A DNA stretch of 64,000 nucleotides, from assembly GCA_017442735.1 (NCBI GenBank), contig JAFRZE010000078.1:1-64000 (forward strand). The letters are read 5' to 3'. The DNA is from Bacillota bacterium (lineage in GTDB: Bacteria; Bacillota; Clostridia; Lachnospirales; Bianqueaceae). The position numbers and the translations under genes are program-made. This document shows, piece after piece, positions 34,463 through 44,009 of this stretch (positions are counted from its first letter, which is position 1; the number at the start of each line of letters is the position of its first letter). Below the pieces are notes generated by a model that did not search any database, was not told the DNA's origin, and was given only the letters and a program-made list of their open reading frames with translations.

Positions 34463-35353
34463 TTATTTCTGATGGACATCGACCTGCGGGAAGGGCACCT
34501 CGACTCCGACTTTTCTCATGCACAGGAACAGTTCGCGGTTCAGCGCTCGCGTGGCGGCGTAAATGCTCGCGTCATGCACTTCCACGACAAATTTCAGATT
34601 CACGGAAGAATCAGCCAGCGCGTCTACGCCAAGGTAGACCGGCTGCGCCAGGAACATATCCTGATGACGCTGATACATGCCGATCAGCATCTCGGGCAGC
34701 TTGGCTTCCAGGGCTTCCAGGTCGGTCTCGTAGGGGATTCCGATCACGGAAACCGCGCGGGAAGTATGGTCGGAGCGGTTCAGGATATTGTTCATATCGG
34801 AGTTGTTGATGATCTTGATATTGCCGCCGGCATCTTCCAGACAGGTGGTCCGGATGCCGATACTGGTGACTTTGCCGCGGAAACCGGCGACTTCCACGAA
34901 ATCACCGACATTGTACTGATTCTCGAAGATCATAAAGATCCCGGTGACCAGGTCGGCGATCACGGAATTCGCCGCGAAGCCTACGATCAACGTGACGATC
35001 CCGACGCCGGCAACGATCGTTCCGACGTTCGCACCGAGGATGGAAAGGCCCCAGCAAAGGATCACGATGGCGGTCAGATATTTCAGCGCGTTGGAAAACA
35101 GGCTGATCAGAGTCTGAATGCGGCCCTTTTCAGGTTTTATAAGCCCAAGTATAAACAGGATCAACTGCTCGATGGCCAGGACCAGTGCGATCATGACCAG
35201 CAGTTTGACCAGAGAAGCGCCGCTCAGCTTTATGCCCTGGAAGACATTGCCGAAGGACGAGAAAACACCGGTGGCCAAACCCAGACCGATAAACGCGGCG
35301 CAGGCGACCAGGAAGATCACGAACTTGATGATGGACTTGGAAGATGGTTTCAT
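34463..35353 (-). CDS. Small-conductance mechanosensitive channel (MscS family)
   Basis: A 296-residue MscS-type channel. Helices lie near residues 10-30, 45-70 and 90-135. The pore-lining TM3 (VGIVTLIVGFAANSVIADLVTGIFMIFENQY) is followed by the beta domain GDFVEVAGFRGKVTSIGIRTT and NIKIINNSDMNNILNRS. These channels release solutes under membrane tension. The pore stretch has the Ala/Gly/Ser spacing typical of the family. CAAAAGGAGATTT precedes the start. Confidence 0.95.
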   Translation of the reverse strand: MKPSSKSIIKFVIFLVACAAFIGLGLATGVFSSFGNVFQGIKLSGASLVKLLVMIALVLAIEQLILFILGLIKPEKGRIQTLISLFSNALKYLTAIVILCWGLSILGANVGTIVAGVGIVTLIVGFAANSVIADLVTGIFMIFENQYNVGDFVEVAGFRGKVTSIGIRTTCLEDAGGNIKIINNSDMNNILNRSDHTSRAVSVIGIPYETDLEALEAKLPEMLIGMYQRHQDMFLAQPVYLGVDALADSSVNLKFVVEVHDASIYAATRALNRELFLCMRKVGVEVPFPQVDVHQK

Positions 35354-35409
35354 GGGAAATCTCCTTTTGAAAAAAAGATAAACTAATTATAATAAATGTA
35401 AGAAAAATG

Positions 35410-36246
35410 TCAATCCGAAAGGCGCTCGCCTTCGAAATTATAACAATACAGTTCGTTCCAGGGGCGTTTGCCGGCGATCGTGCCCGGAAATTCCTGGATC
35501 AGCTTGACGGCGTCTTCGATGGAAGACTCGTAGATCGCGGCAAGATCCTGATTGCTCTTCTCACAGGCGGGAATCGGGTCTTTGCTGAAGATGAGATCCT
35601 TGAATCCTTCGTGGTGGGCCAGATCCAGTGTCTTATAAAGGACGTTTCTCTTTACATCCGACCCACAGATCAGAAGATCCAGATAGCGGATAAATTCCTG
35701 CATCGCCGTCCGGATGATCTCCGGCGTGATCACCAGTCCGCTTTCGGTGGGAACCGGCGTCGCCGGTGGGAAGAAGTCCGCGATCACGCGTGCGTTGCGC
35801 TCGCGCGGGATGATGTGCTGCGTCAGGCGTCCGTGGAAGGGATCCTTGCCGTCTTTCAGCAGGAAATAGCGATCGAGCTCCGCCTCGATCGCGAAGTGCG
35901 AGACGCCGGTTTCCTCGATGAATTTCCCGATATACGCGTGCGCGGTCCGATCGAGCGCGAAGTGGCACAGAAAGCCGAACACATAGGCGATATGCGCGCC
36001 GCAGGGGCTCTCCTTCACGATCTCGCCGGCTCTCTCGAAGAATGAGCGGCCGCTTTTCGTGTGCAGATCATTGCCGAGACGGATCACGTCGTTCGAGGAG
36101 AGGGCGTGATAGTAAAATAAAAGATCCGGACCGTGCAGACCCGCGTCAAACAGCTCCTGGTAGGATTCGATCACATTGTGGTAACGGGGCGCGAGGCGGT
36201 TCATGACATCATGTCCGAAGCGATAATGGGTATACGTGGTAGGCAT
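35410..36246 (-). CDS. Zinc-dependent phospholipase C-like protein
   Basis: A 278-residue alpha-helical protein. TYTHYRFGHDVMNRL at the N-terminus, then GLHGPDLLFYYHA, and FGFLCHFALDRTAHAYI near residues 89-105, match the zinc-dependent phospholipase C / S1-P1 nuclease-like fold with several metal-ligand His and Asp. No signal peptide is visible, unlike secreted clostridial alpha-toxins. This is the widespread cytosolic version of unknown substrate. AAAGGAGCTCCTT precedes the start. The 78-bp gap to the divergent lipoprotein gene must hold promoters, but none was convincing. Confidence 0.85.
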   Translation of the reverse strand: MPTTYTHYRFGHDVMNRLAPRYHNVIESYQELFDAGLHGPDLLFYYHALSSNDVIRLGNDLHTKSGRSFFERAGEIVKESPCGAHIAYVFGFLCHFALDRTAHAYIGKFIEETGVSHFAIEAELDRYFLLKDGKDPFHGRLTQHIIPRERNARVIADFFPPATPVPTESGLVITPEIIRTAMQEFIRYLDLLICGSDVKRNVLYKTLDLAHHEGFKDLIFSKDPIPACEKSNQDLAAIYESSIEDAVKLIQEFPGTIAGKRPWNELYCYNFEGERLSD

Positions 36247-36324
36247 AAGGAGCTCCTTTCCCTTTTATTGAAACTATGATATACTATTTCCCATAAGAAT
36301 GCAAAAACTTTCCGGAGAAGAGAG

Positions 36325-37881
36325 ATGAAATTGTATATACCGATCATCCTGCTGATCGTACTTTGCCTGCTAATCACGGGCTGCACCTTCATCAAACCGA
36401 CGAAGCCGACAGCAAACCCGGGGGAAGAAGACTCCGCAGGTGCAGAAGATTCCAGCTCGAAAAAAACAGAATGGACGCAGGATATCCCCCTGACCGGTCC
36501 GTGGACCGCGGAGAAGAAACTCTCACAGATCCCGCTCGTCCCCTTGTGTGAGGATACGGTCCCTTTGAAAATCATCCTGACGAGTGAAAAGGATTCGGTC
36601 GATCCGGGCAATCTTGAGACCAGGACCTCCTATGCCGAGGTCGATCCATACAGTACCGTCACAGGAACGTTCATGGGTCTGGCTGAGGAGCTCGAGCGAT
36701 TCAACACCCGGGCGAAGGAACGTTCCGCGCAGGAACTGAAAGAAGCCGAGATCCGTCACAAGTCCTATCAGGGACTTTTCGGCAAGGAATCCATTTATCT
36801 GATCAGCTATATCAGCATGCGGATCGACCGGGCCGATACGAAGGTCTTCAGCTATATCGAGGAGATCTACCGGTACAACCGCGAGAAGGAACCTGACTTC
36901 TACGAAGTCCATGGCCACACGATCGATCCGATGACCGGACAGGAGCTTTCTTTGAACGATTTCTTTACCTCGGTCGAAGCGCTCCCCCGGTTGATCTTTG
37001 AGCGAATGGATAACGGACTTCCCTATGGGACAAAACTGGATGAGACTCAGATCCTCCCGCTTTTGAAAGAAGCGATCGAAGGCTGCCGTGACGACGGAAG
37101 CTTTGCGTGGGCAATCCATCCGGCCGCGATCGAATTCGACATCGTGATGGAGACCAAAGACGGACATTATCTCGTAAAGGCAGTGATCCCGTTTACGGTG
37201 CTGAAGGAGTATGTGCGGGAAGACGCGGTTTTTGTCGGCTATGATTATCTGGAGAGCCTGCGTTCCTCGGATCTGGCACTGGCCGTCGGCGTGAGCGTTC
37301 CGCTTCAGGAGGACGGATCTGAGTATAAACGATACTATCTGGGACAGAAGAACGGAAATCAGTATATCTATGCTGTCTGTGAGACCAGGACCGACGCGTT
37401 CGCCGTGACTGACGGGGGCACGGAGAAGATCGGCTATGTGATGGGGGAGTTCTACGGCGGGATCAATGTCGATCGTTTTGCGGAAAACCCGGATCCGGAA
37501 CATATTCCGCTGGACTGTGATCTGGAGCTTGAGCAGCTTCTCGGACTGGAAGGAGAAGCCAGGATCGGTGACGACGGGATTCCGGTACTGAACGGACTGC
37601 TCAAGGTGCGCGGCGTTGCCCAGCCGATCATGACCGCGAAAGAGTTTGAAGCCGAGATCTTCCCGGATGAAGAGAGTACAAAGGCGGAGATGGGCATCGT
37701 CGAGTCGTCCAGTGATCTTTATATCCGCCGCACAGACGGAGAAACGTTCGTCGATGCGGTGATCGATGACGGACCGCAGATGTGCCGGTTGTATATTACG
37801 GGAAGCAAGGAAGAAGGCTGGATGATCAACGGCTATCCGAAAGACGAGGTCGTCGGCTACGAAGGTTATCCGGAACGTTAA
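36325..37881 (+). CDS. Putative lipoprotein with DUF3298/RsiV-like domain, copy 1
   Basis: A 518-residue lipoprotein. The signal peptide ends in a lipobox, LITGC (Cys near residue 17). A flexible Ser/Glu/Asp-rich stretch follows. The central part has YISMRIDRADTKVFSYIEEIY and HGHTIDPMTGQELSLNDFF, a motif pair seen in DUF3298 (RsiV, deacetylase-associated) domains. The next gene encodes a paralogue with the same order of motifs, including RDDGSFAW. GGAGAAGAG precedes the start. Probably a tandem duplication. Function at the outer face of the membrane unknown. Confidence 0.82.
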   Translation: MKLYIPIILLIVLCLLITGCTFIKPTKPTANPGEEDSAGAEDSSSKKTEWTQDIPLTGPWTAEKKLSQIPLVPLCEDTVPLKIILTSEKDSVDPGNLETRTSYAEVDPYSTVTGTFMGLAEELERFNTRAKERSAQELKEAEIRHKSYQGLFGKESIYLISYISMRIDRADTKVFSYIEEIYRYNREKEPDFYEVHGHTIDPMTGQELSLNDFFTSVEALPRLIFERMDNGLPYGTKLDETQILPLLKEAIEGCRDDGSFAWAIHPAAIEFDIVMETKDGHYLVKAVIPFTVLKEYVREDAVFVGYDYLESLRSSDLALAVGVSVPLQEDGSEYKRYYLGQKNGNQYIYAVCETRTDAFAVTDGGTEKIGYVMGEFYGGINVDRFAENPDPEHIPLDCDLELEQLLGLEGEARIGDDGIPVLNGLLKVRGVAQPIMTAKEFEAEIFPDEESTKAEMGIVESSSDLYIRRTDGETFVDAVIDDGPQMCRLYITGSKEEGWMINGYPKDEVVGYEGYPER

Positions 37882-37895
37882 ATAAAGGAGGATTC

Positions 37896-39503
37896 ATGAA
37901 ACAGTATTTAATTCTCGCGATCGTGCTCATCCTTTGCGCGGCGCTGCTCATTGGCTGTATCAGTAAGCCGGCCAAACCGGATGAAGGATCCTCCGATGGA
38001 AAGTTTGACTCAGGCACGCAGTCTTCCGGAACAGTCGAAACGACTTTCTGGACGAAGGATGTCACCCTGGAAGACGCGTTTACGCCGAGCACTTCACTCT
38101 CATCCGTCGCGCCGGTGACCTTGTCCGTGAAAGCGGAAGAGGCGCAGGCGATCCGCGTCCGGTTGATGGAAGAGGAGATGAAGGTCGAAGGCTATACCAG
38201 CTATGAAGGCGGCGTGGAGGCCGATGTATCGTTCGCCGAGATCGATCCCGTCACCTATGAGGGACTGAACGTGTCCATCGCGGGGCTCGAGGGGGAGATC
38301 AAACGGTTCAACGAAGCGGCGAAGACCCGCGCGAGCAAGGAACAGGCGGAAGGCAGGATGCGGCACAAAGCCTATCAGGCCACGGACGAGGAAGAGGACT
38401 ATATCTTCCTGACCTCGTGGATCAGCATGAAGATCGGGCGCGCGGACACGCAGGTGTTCAGCTATGTGGAAGACATCTACCGCTACAACCGCGGGTATGA
38501 ACCCGATTTCCACGAAGTGCACGGACATACGATCGATCCGGTGAGTGGTCAGACGCTCTCACTGAATGATTTTCTGACAGACACTTCCGACCTCGGCAGC
38601 CGGATCTATGACGCGCTGGTTGCCTATACCTGGTGGGAGGAAAGTTACGGAAAGAAAGAAGATTACGTGGCGAGGCTGCAGGCGGCGGTGGACGGATGCC
38701 GCGACGACGGCAGTTTCGCGTGGATGGTTTATCCGCACGGATTCGAGTTTTATCTGGTGCTTTCCACCAAAGATGAAGACGGCGTGGATCACACGGATCT
38801 GTCCTTCCAGGTGCCGTTCGAGGCTTGGTCGGACATCCTGCGGCCCGGGATCTATGAAGTCACCTATGATTATCTGAACTGGGTCAGTCCGAAACTGTTC
38901 CCTGACGTATGGGGACTGGAAATGCCCATGTATACGGATGAGGACAGGTTTACCGCCTACTATCTGGTACAGAAAAACGGACAAAAGTATCTGTACGGAC
39001 TGGAAGATGAACACACCACGGTTTTCGCGGTGGAGAACGGGAAATGTACCGAAGTGGGGAATGTGCTCGGCACGGCTTACTGGATGCGCGGCCGGGAGTA
39101 TTTCTCGACGCCGGATCCGGAATGCTTTGAAGTATCCTGCTTAGTCGTGATGAGCCAGGAACTTTATCTGCGCGGATATGCCCGGGTCGGTGAGGATGGG
39201 ATCCCGGAAATGCTGGGACTCTTTGAGTACCGCGGCAATTCCATCCCCTTTGCGAACCAGATCGCTTTCGAGGCGGAGACCTTCGCGGATTCGGAAGCGA
39301 CCGAGTCCACAGTCGAGACCGTACCGGAGTACACGGATTTCGTGATCCTTCGTTCGGATGGGAAAACCTTTATCGACTGCGGCACATATAACAGCGAGAA
39401 GATCTACCGGCTCTATGTCACCGGCAGTGAGGAAGAAGGCTGGGTCATCAACGGGATCCCGAAGGATGAGCTGCTTGCCTACGAGCAATATTGGGAGGAA
39501 TGA
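37896..39503 (+). CDS. Putative lipoprotein with DUF3298/RsiV-like domain, copy 2
   Basis: A 535-residue lipoprotein paralogous to the preceding gene. The lipobox is LLIGC. WISMKIGRADTQVFSYVEDIY and HGHTIDPVSGQTLSLNDF match copy 1 at the same relative positions. The ending, GSEEEGWVINGIPKDELLAYE, is also shared (GSKEEGWMINGYPKDEVVGYE in copy 1). The start at 37896 has AAAGGAGGATTC 14 bp after the first gene. A longer in-frame start upstream overlaps copy 1 and is rejected. The stop overlaps the next start. Confidence 0.82.
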   Translation: MKQYLILAIVLILCAALLIGCISKPAKPDEGSSDGKFDSGTQSSGTVETTFWTKDVTLEDAFTPSTSLSSVAPVTLSVKAEEAQAIRVRLMEEEMKVEGYTSYEGGVEADVSFAEIDPVTYEGLNVSIAGLEGEIKRFNEAAKTRASKEQAEGRMRHKAYQATDEEEDYIFLTSWISMKIGRADTQVFSYVEDIYRYNRGYEPDFHEVHGHTIDPVSGQTLSLNDFLTDTSDLGSRIYDALVAYTWWEESYGKKEDYVARLQAAVDGCRDDGSFAWMVYPHGFEFYLVLSTKDEDGVDHTDLSFQVPFEAWSDILRPGIYEVTYDYLNWVSPKLFPDVWGLEMPMYTDEDRFTAYYLVQKNGQKYLYGLEDEHTTVFAVENGKCTEVGNVLGTAYWMRGREYFSTPDPECFEVSCLVVMSQELYLRGYARVGEDGIPEMLGLFEYRGNSIPFANQIAFEAETFADSEATESTVETVPEYTDFVILRSDGKTFIDCGTYNSEKIYRLYVTGSEEEGWVINGIPKDELLAYEQYWEE

Positions 39504-40177
39504 TGAGTCAGAAGAATAAGAAAGGAAGGACCGTCATGCTGATCGGAGGAATCATAATCATCGTAGCAGCGATCGTCGTTCTGGTGCTCTTTCTGAGCGG
39601 TGTGATCGGTGGAAGGCAAACGGCGCCGCCCGCTCCGCAAAGCAGTGACAAGTTCCAGACCGATGGGGACTCTGCGGGCGAGTCTGGGTCGTCCGGCCAG
39701 ACGGAGTCTGTGCCGTCTGTCGAGGAGATACTCGCGTCGCTTCCGAAGCTGCCGAAGAAGAAAGCGTATGTCGTCGGGGAGGATGTGCTGGAGCAGGAAT
39801 TTACAGAGTTCTATTTCACCCGCAGCGGTTCCACATTCCCGCCGTATTTTCAGCGCTTCCGCTTCTTTGTGGAGAACGGGAAGCACTACATGTACCATGA
39901 AAAGCGCGAAGGCGATACCTGGCCGCTGACGGAGAAACATATCACTGTCTCCGGAACCATCGAACTGACCGATGAGCAGTGGAACACCTTCTGGGACTAC
40001 ATCAAAGGCGGCACCGTCCAGTCCCGCACCGAAAACCTCGACGACGGCGACGACGGCCCCTGGCTGTACCTTTACTGGCTGCGCGATCCGGATGATTTCC
40101 AGGAATTCTCCTTCGATGATTATGGCAAGGTCCTTGACTTCGAGGATTTCTGCTACAGCCTGATCGAGGGAGAGTAA
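39503..40177 (+). CDS. Single-pass membrane-anchored protein, function unknown
   Basis: A 224-residue protein. A short basic N-terminus (MSQKNKKGR), one helix (VMLIGGIIIIVAAIVVLVLFL), a Ser/Gly/Glu-rich linker and an outer domain of about 130 residues follow. The domain is rich in aromatic and acidic residues (HYMYHEKREGDTWPLTEKH). The ATG at 39503 is chosen over 39500 and an upstream TTG because GGAGG then lies at a workable distance. The TGA of the previous gene ends at this A. No family recognised. Probably functions with the two lipoproteins. Confidence 0.7.
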   Translation: MSQKNKKGRTVMLIGGIIIIVAAIVVLVLFLSGVIGGRQTAPPAPQSSDKFQTDGDSAGESGSSGQTESVPSVEEILASLPKLPKKKAYVVGEDVLEQEFTEFYFTRSGSTFPPYFQRFRFFVENGKHYMYHEKREGDTWPLTEKHITVSGTIELTDEQWNTFWDYIKGGTVQSRTENLDDGDDGPWLYLYWLRDPDDFQEFSFDDYGKVLDFEDFCYSLIEGE

Positions 40178-40192
40178 GCGAGACCGCCCCGT

Positions 40193-40273
40193 TGCTTTGC
40201 AAAATAGTAAAACCCGATGTTCATAAAGCAGGAATTGCTTTGAAAACATCGGGTTTCTTTCATTTGTAAAGCA
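40193..40273. repeat. Pair of 38-bp dyads (TGCTTT/AAAGCA) between convergent genes
   Basis: Dyads at 40193-40230 and 40236-40273 begin 43 bp apart. As at 25629-25707, the two interiors are complementary: AACCCGATGTT at 40211 pairs with AACATCGGGTT at 40245. A nested stem with TTGCTTT/AAAGCAA at its base and AAAGCA/TGCTTT at its tip results. The middle stem has a different sequence from the 25 kb copy but keeps pairing. It sits between the ends of convergent genes (40177 and 40283) and can act as a bidirectional terminator. Confidence 0.88.
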
Positions 40274-40282
40274 ATGGGCAAT

Positions 40283-41521
40283 TTATATGGCAAAGTCGAA
40301 GCCGGCTTTTTGCCGGTACTCGGAAGGGCTGCAGCCGGCATAGTCCCGGAAGCGTTTGCCGAAGTGGCTCTGTGTGGCGAAGCCCAGCTTCTCCGCGATC
40401 TCGGAAATGGGATCGTCCGTCGACTTGAGCAGGCTCTTCGCGTGTTCCATCTTTTCGGCATGAATATATTCACTGATCGTTTTCCCGGTCTCCGCTTTAA
40501 ACTTGGTAATCAGATAGTTCTCTGCATAACCCGCCTGCGCCGCAAGATCGGAAACGGTGATCTTCTCCTGCCGGTGGAGGGAAATGTAGTCCAGACAGCG
40601 CTGGATCTGCGGAGAAATGCCGCTGGCTTCCTTCACCAGGCGGACCCGGTGCGTAAAGTCTTCTTCCATGACACGGCTGATCTCGACGATCTCCGGTATC
40701 TGGGTGCTGGCCTCGATCGCCTGGATATAACGGTCGCTCAGCTCATAAGCGGTCTCCGCCAGGATACCGCCCCGCAGGGCCGCCCGCATGCAAAGGGCCG
40801 TGAAGATGATCAGTGTGTTCTTCAGCTGCCGAAGGTTATCTCCGCTGCTGAGCTTGCCCACTCTCATTCCGAGAGAAAGCTGGTCACGGCGCCTAATGTC
40901 CAGTTCATTTCCTTCCGTAATATGGCGCAGAAGTTCCTGCTCCCTTTCCCATGCCCGGGCTCCCTTTTGCCAGCCCGGCTTTGCCTGATCTGCAGGAGGA
41001 TCCGAAGAAGAAGGATCGTCCAGAAACCGGAGCTCGTTGGTGGTGATCTTCTCCCCTCTGATCGTGTAGTGCAGCATCAGGCTGTAATGAATCAAGCGTG
41101 TGAACGGAAGGATCGGAAGCTCACGGACGGTCTCCCGGACCTGCCGCCTGGCCTGGTTCGAAAGCGACAGCGCATTTAGGGCTCTGTCAAGCTTCGCATC
41201 GGATATCGCGTCGATCAGCAGCGGCCCGATCACATGGACGCGCCAGAGAGCACCGGTATCATCATATTCAAAGTCTGCGATCCACAATATGCCCAGGGAA
41301 TTGGTGACGAGGACCGGCTTCGCCTCTGTAAGTCCGAGTTCTAACAGGCGAGGTCCCATCTTTTCCATCAGGAAAAGGAAACGGTACCGCTCGCTGTCCG
41401 GGCTGTTATCCTCGAGAAGCTGAAGATCACGATCATAGATCCAGCTGTACAGGTTCTGGCCGCAGGTCAGCAGGTCATGAAAGAAAGGCAGGTAGATATT
41501 ATCGGAATTCCAGGTATTCAT
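40283..41521 (-). CDS. AraC-family transcriptional regulator
   Basis: A 412-residue protein. The C-terminal 100 residues hold two helix-turn-helix motifs of AraC type: KITVSDLAAQAGYAENYLITKFKAETG and SEIAEKLGFATQSHFGKRFRDYAG. The 300-residue N-terminal part is a sensor of unrecognised family. It is divergent from a GH3 glycosidase and an MFS exporter, which are the probable targets, with sugar or aglycone as possible signal. The start at 41521 has GGAGG 8 bp upstream. A perfect AT-rich palindrome at 41613-41637 lies between it and the target gene. Confidence 0.9.
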   Translation of the reverse strand: MNTWNSDNIYLPFFHDLLTCGQNLYSWIYDRDLQLLEDNSPDSERYRFLFLMEKMGPRLLELGLTEAKPVLVTNSLGILWIADFEYDDTGALWRVHVIGPLLIDAISDAKLDRALNALSLSNQARRQVRETVRELPILPFTRLIHYSLMLHYTIRGEKITTNELRFLDDPSSSDPPADQAKPGWQKGARAWEREQELLRHITEGNELDIRRRDQLSLGMRVGKLSSGDNLRQLKNTLIIFTALCMRAALRGGILAETAYELSDRYIQAIEASTQIPEIVEISRVMEEDFTHRVRLVKEASGISPQIQRCLDYISLHRQEKITVSDLAAQAGYAENYLITKFKAETGKTISEYIHAEKMEHAKSLLKSTDDPISEIAEKLGFATQSHFGKRFRDYAGCSPSEYRQKAGFDFAI

Positions 41522-41612
41522 GGCATTTCCTCCGATCATTTCAACGGATGTTTTCGAGAGTATTTTCTATTCTGATCTTAACAAACAAACGGACCCTTGT
41601 CTATCCTAAAAC

Positions 41613-41637
41613 ACATATATTTATCGTAAATATATGT
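41613..41637. promoter_or_regulatory. Perfect AT-rich palindrome in the AraC/GH3 divergent region
   Basis: ACATATATTTA, TCG, TAAATATATGT: two perfect 11-bp arms around 3 bp. It lies 92 bp upstream of the AraC start and 116 bp upstream of the GH3 start. Candidate operator, although AraC proteins usually bind direct repeats. A -10-like TATACT is at 41709-41714 for the GH3 gene. Confidence 0.55.
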
Positions 41638-41752
41638 AAAAAGAAAAATGAAATAGAATAACGATAATTATCTGTGAAATATGTTAACGGCTTCCCACGT
41701 CCGTTTGATATACTGTAGACAGAAAAAACAAAAAGCAAGCAGGAGGACAATG

Positions 41753-43993
41753 ATGAATACAAAAGAAATTCTGGATCAGCTGACATTAGAAGAAAAAGCC
41801 GCGCTTTGCTCCGGTCGCGATTTCTGGAAAACAAAAGCCATTGAACGTCTGGGTATCGAATCCGTTATGATGTGTGACGGCCCTCACGGACTCAGGAAAC
41901 AGGAAGGTGAAGGCGACCATCTGGGAATCAACGAAAGCATCCCGACCGTCTGCTATCCGAGCGCTTCCGCGCTGGCGTCCTCCTTTGACCGGGATGTGAT
42001 GAAAAAACTCGGCAAGGCTCTTGGCCGTGAATGCCAGGCAGAACATGTCGGCATGCTGCTGGGTCCCGGGATGAACATCAAACGCAGTCCGCTCTGCGGC
42101 CGGAACTTTGAGTATTTTTCCGAGGATCCGCTGGTAGCCGGCGAAATGGGTGCTGCCTATATTCAGGCTCTCCAGTCCGAAGGCGTCGCGGCCTGCGTGA
42201 AGCACTTTGCCTGCAATAACCAGGAAACCATGAGGATGGCCGGCAGTTCTCAGGTGGATGAGCGTACACTTCATGAGATCTATCTTCCGGCTTTCGAAAC
42301 CGCGGTAAAGAAAGGAAAGACCCGTGGCATCATGGCCGCTTACAACGCGGTCAACGGGGAATTCTGCTCCGAGAACAAGACTCTCCTGACAGACATCCTG
42401 CGGGATGAGTGGGGATATGACGGGATGGTCGTGACCGATTGGGGTGCCGTCAAGAACCGTGCGGTCGGCGTGGCGGCAGGCCTTGATCTGGAAATGCCCG
42501 GAGGTCCCACCGCGACCGGTGAGGAGCTGGTGAAAGCAGTCAAGGAAGGAACTCTTTCGGAAGAAGCACTGGATCGGGCTGCCGGAAGCGTGCTGCAGTT
42601 TATCCTCACAGCTATGCAGAATCAAAGGGACGAGATGATCGACCGTGAAGCTTGCAGGAACCTGTCCGAGGAGCTCAGCGCCGAATGCGCGGTCCTCCTG
42701 AAGAATGACGGCGCGCTGCCTTTAAGCGAATCAAGCCGTGTAGCCTTTATCGGTGAATTCGCAAAAATGCCCCGTTATCAGGGCGGCGGCTCCAGCCATA
42801 TCAACGTCCCGCATGCGGTCGGCGCAGTCGAAGCAGCGGAAGAAAAAGATGTCATCTATACCAGAGGCTATGATGTACACAGCGAGACCAGCGATCCTGC
42901 CCTGGTCGAAGAAGCGATCGAAGCCGCGAGATCCGCACAGGCGGCGGTCATCTTCGCCGGCCTGCCCGATGCGTATGAGACGGAAGGCGCGGACCGGGAA
43001 CACATGCGGATCCCCGAGAACCAGAACGAGCTGATCAAAGCAGTTGCCGCAGTCAATCCGAAGACCATCGTGGTCCTTCATGGCGGCAGCGTCATGGAGC
43101 TTCCCTGGCTGGACAAAGTTTCCGCCGTCCTGTTGATGCACCTGGGCGGAGAACAGGTAGGAAAAGCGGCTGTCGAACTGCTGTACGGCGAGAAGAACCC
43201 CAGCGGGCACCTGGCGGAGACCTGGCCGGCTCGGCTCGAGGATAATCCTTCCTACCTGAACTTCCCCGGCGAAGAGGGCGTCGTCACCTATGCGGAAGGC
43301 ATTTATGTGGGCTACCGCTATTATGATAAAAAGAAAATGACCGTGACCTTCCCCTTTGGTCACGGACTGAGCTACACGACTTTCACGTATGAGAACCTGC
43401 AGGTCGACAAAGAAAGCCTGACAGATCAGGAGAGCCTGACAGTCCGCGTGGATGTGAAAAACACTGGGAAATACGCTGGTAAAGCGGTTGTCCAGCTCTA
43501 TGTGTCAGACAGGGAGAGCACTGTACGCCGGCCGATCCGCGAACTGCGTGATTTCGCGAAGGTCGCTCTGGAACCCGGTGAAGTGAAAACGGTCAGCTTT
43601 ACGCTGGATAAGAGAGCTTTCGCCTACTATGAACCCAAATGTTCAGACTGGTTCGTGGAGAGCGGTGAGTTCGAGATAGGGATCGGCGACAGCAGCCGGA
43701 ACATCGTCCTGTCGCAGACGGTCCGTGTGGAAGGAACGACGCTCCTTTCCTTTACGATCACGGAAACGACGACCATCGGACAGCTGATGAAACATCCCAA
43801 AGGATCACTCTTCGTCCGGCAGATGATGGGCTCATCGGCGATGGCATCTTCGGACATGAGTTCGTCCATGGGAGAAGGTACTGAAAAGGCACTGCAGAAA
43901 ATGGTGCTCGAGATCCCGATCGGTGCGATGGTCAGCTACGGCCGCATGACGGCCGAGCAGCTGAAGGCCCTGATCGACAGCCTGAACAGCTAA
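41753..43993 (+). CDS. Glycoside hydrolase family 3 (beta-glucosidase-like)
   Basis: A 746-residue cytosolic GH3 enzyme in the standard order. The barrel has VMMCDGPHGLR, GPGMNIKRSPLCGRNFEYFSEDP and KHFACNNQE, and the nucleophile Asp is in MVVTDWGAVKN (near residue 230). The alpha/beta domain has the general acid region near GADREHM. An Fn3-like domain follows from about 570. A further 80-residue tail (TIGQLMKHPKGSLFVRQMM, SSDMSSSMG) is an extra seen in some clostridial GH3 enzymes. AGGAGG is 6 bp before the start at 41753. Expected substrates are beta-glucosides or related aryl-glycosides. MFS gene follows after 16 bp. Confidence 0.93.
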   Translation: MNTKEILDQLTLEEKAALCSGRDFWKTKAIERLGIESVMMCDGPHGLRKQEGEGDHLGINESIPTVCYPSASALASSFDRDVMKKLGKALGRECQAEHVGMLLGPGMNIKRSPLCGRNFEYFSEDPLVAGEMGAAYIQALQSEGVAACVKHFACNNQETMRMAGSSQVDERTLHEIYLPAFETAVKKGKTRGIMAAYNAVNGEFCSENKTLLTDILRDEWGYDGMVVTDWGAVKNRAVGVAAGLDLEMPGGPTATGEELVKAVKEGTLSEEALDRAAGSVLQFILTAMQNQRDEMIDREACRNLSEELSAECAVLLKNDGALPLSESSRVAFIGEFAKMPRYQGGGSSHINVPHAVGAVEAAEEKDVIYTRGYDVHSETSDPALVEEAIEAARSAQAAVIFAGLPDAYETEGADREHMRIPENQNELIKAVAAVNPKTIVVLHGGSVMELPWLDKVSAVLLMHLGGEQVGKAAVELLYGEKNPSGHLAETWPARLEDNPSYLNFPGEEGVVTYAEGIYVGYRYYDKKKMTVTFPFGHGLSYTTFTYENLQVDKESLTDQESLTVRVDVKNTGKYAGKAVVQLYVSDRESTVRRPIRELRDFAKVALEPGEVKTVSFTLDKRAFAYYEPKCSDWFVESGEFEIGIGDSSRNIVLSQTVRVEGTTLLSFTITETTTIGQLMKHPKGSLFVRQMMGSSAMASSDMSSSMGEGTEKALQKMVLEIPIGAMVSYGRMTAEQLKALIDSLNS

Positions 43994-44009
43994 AACAAGG
44001 AGGAGAAAT

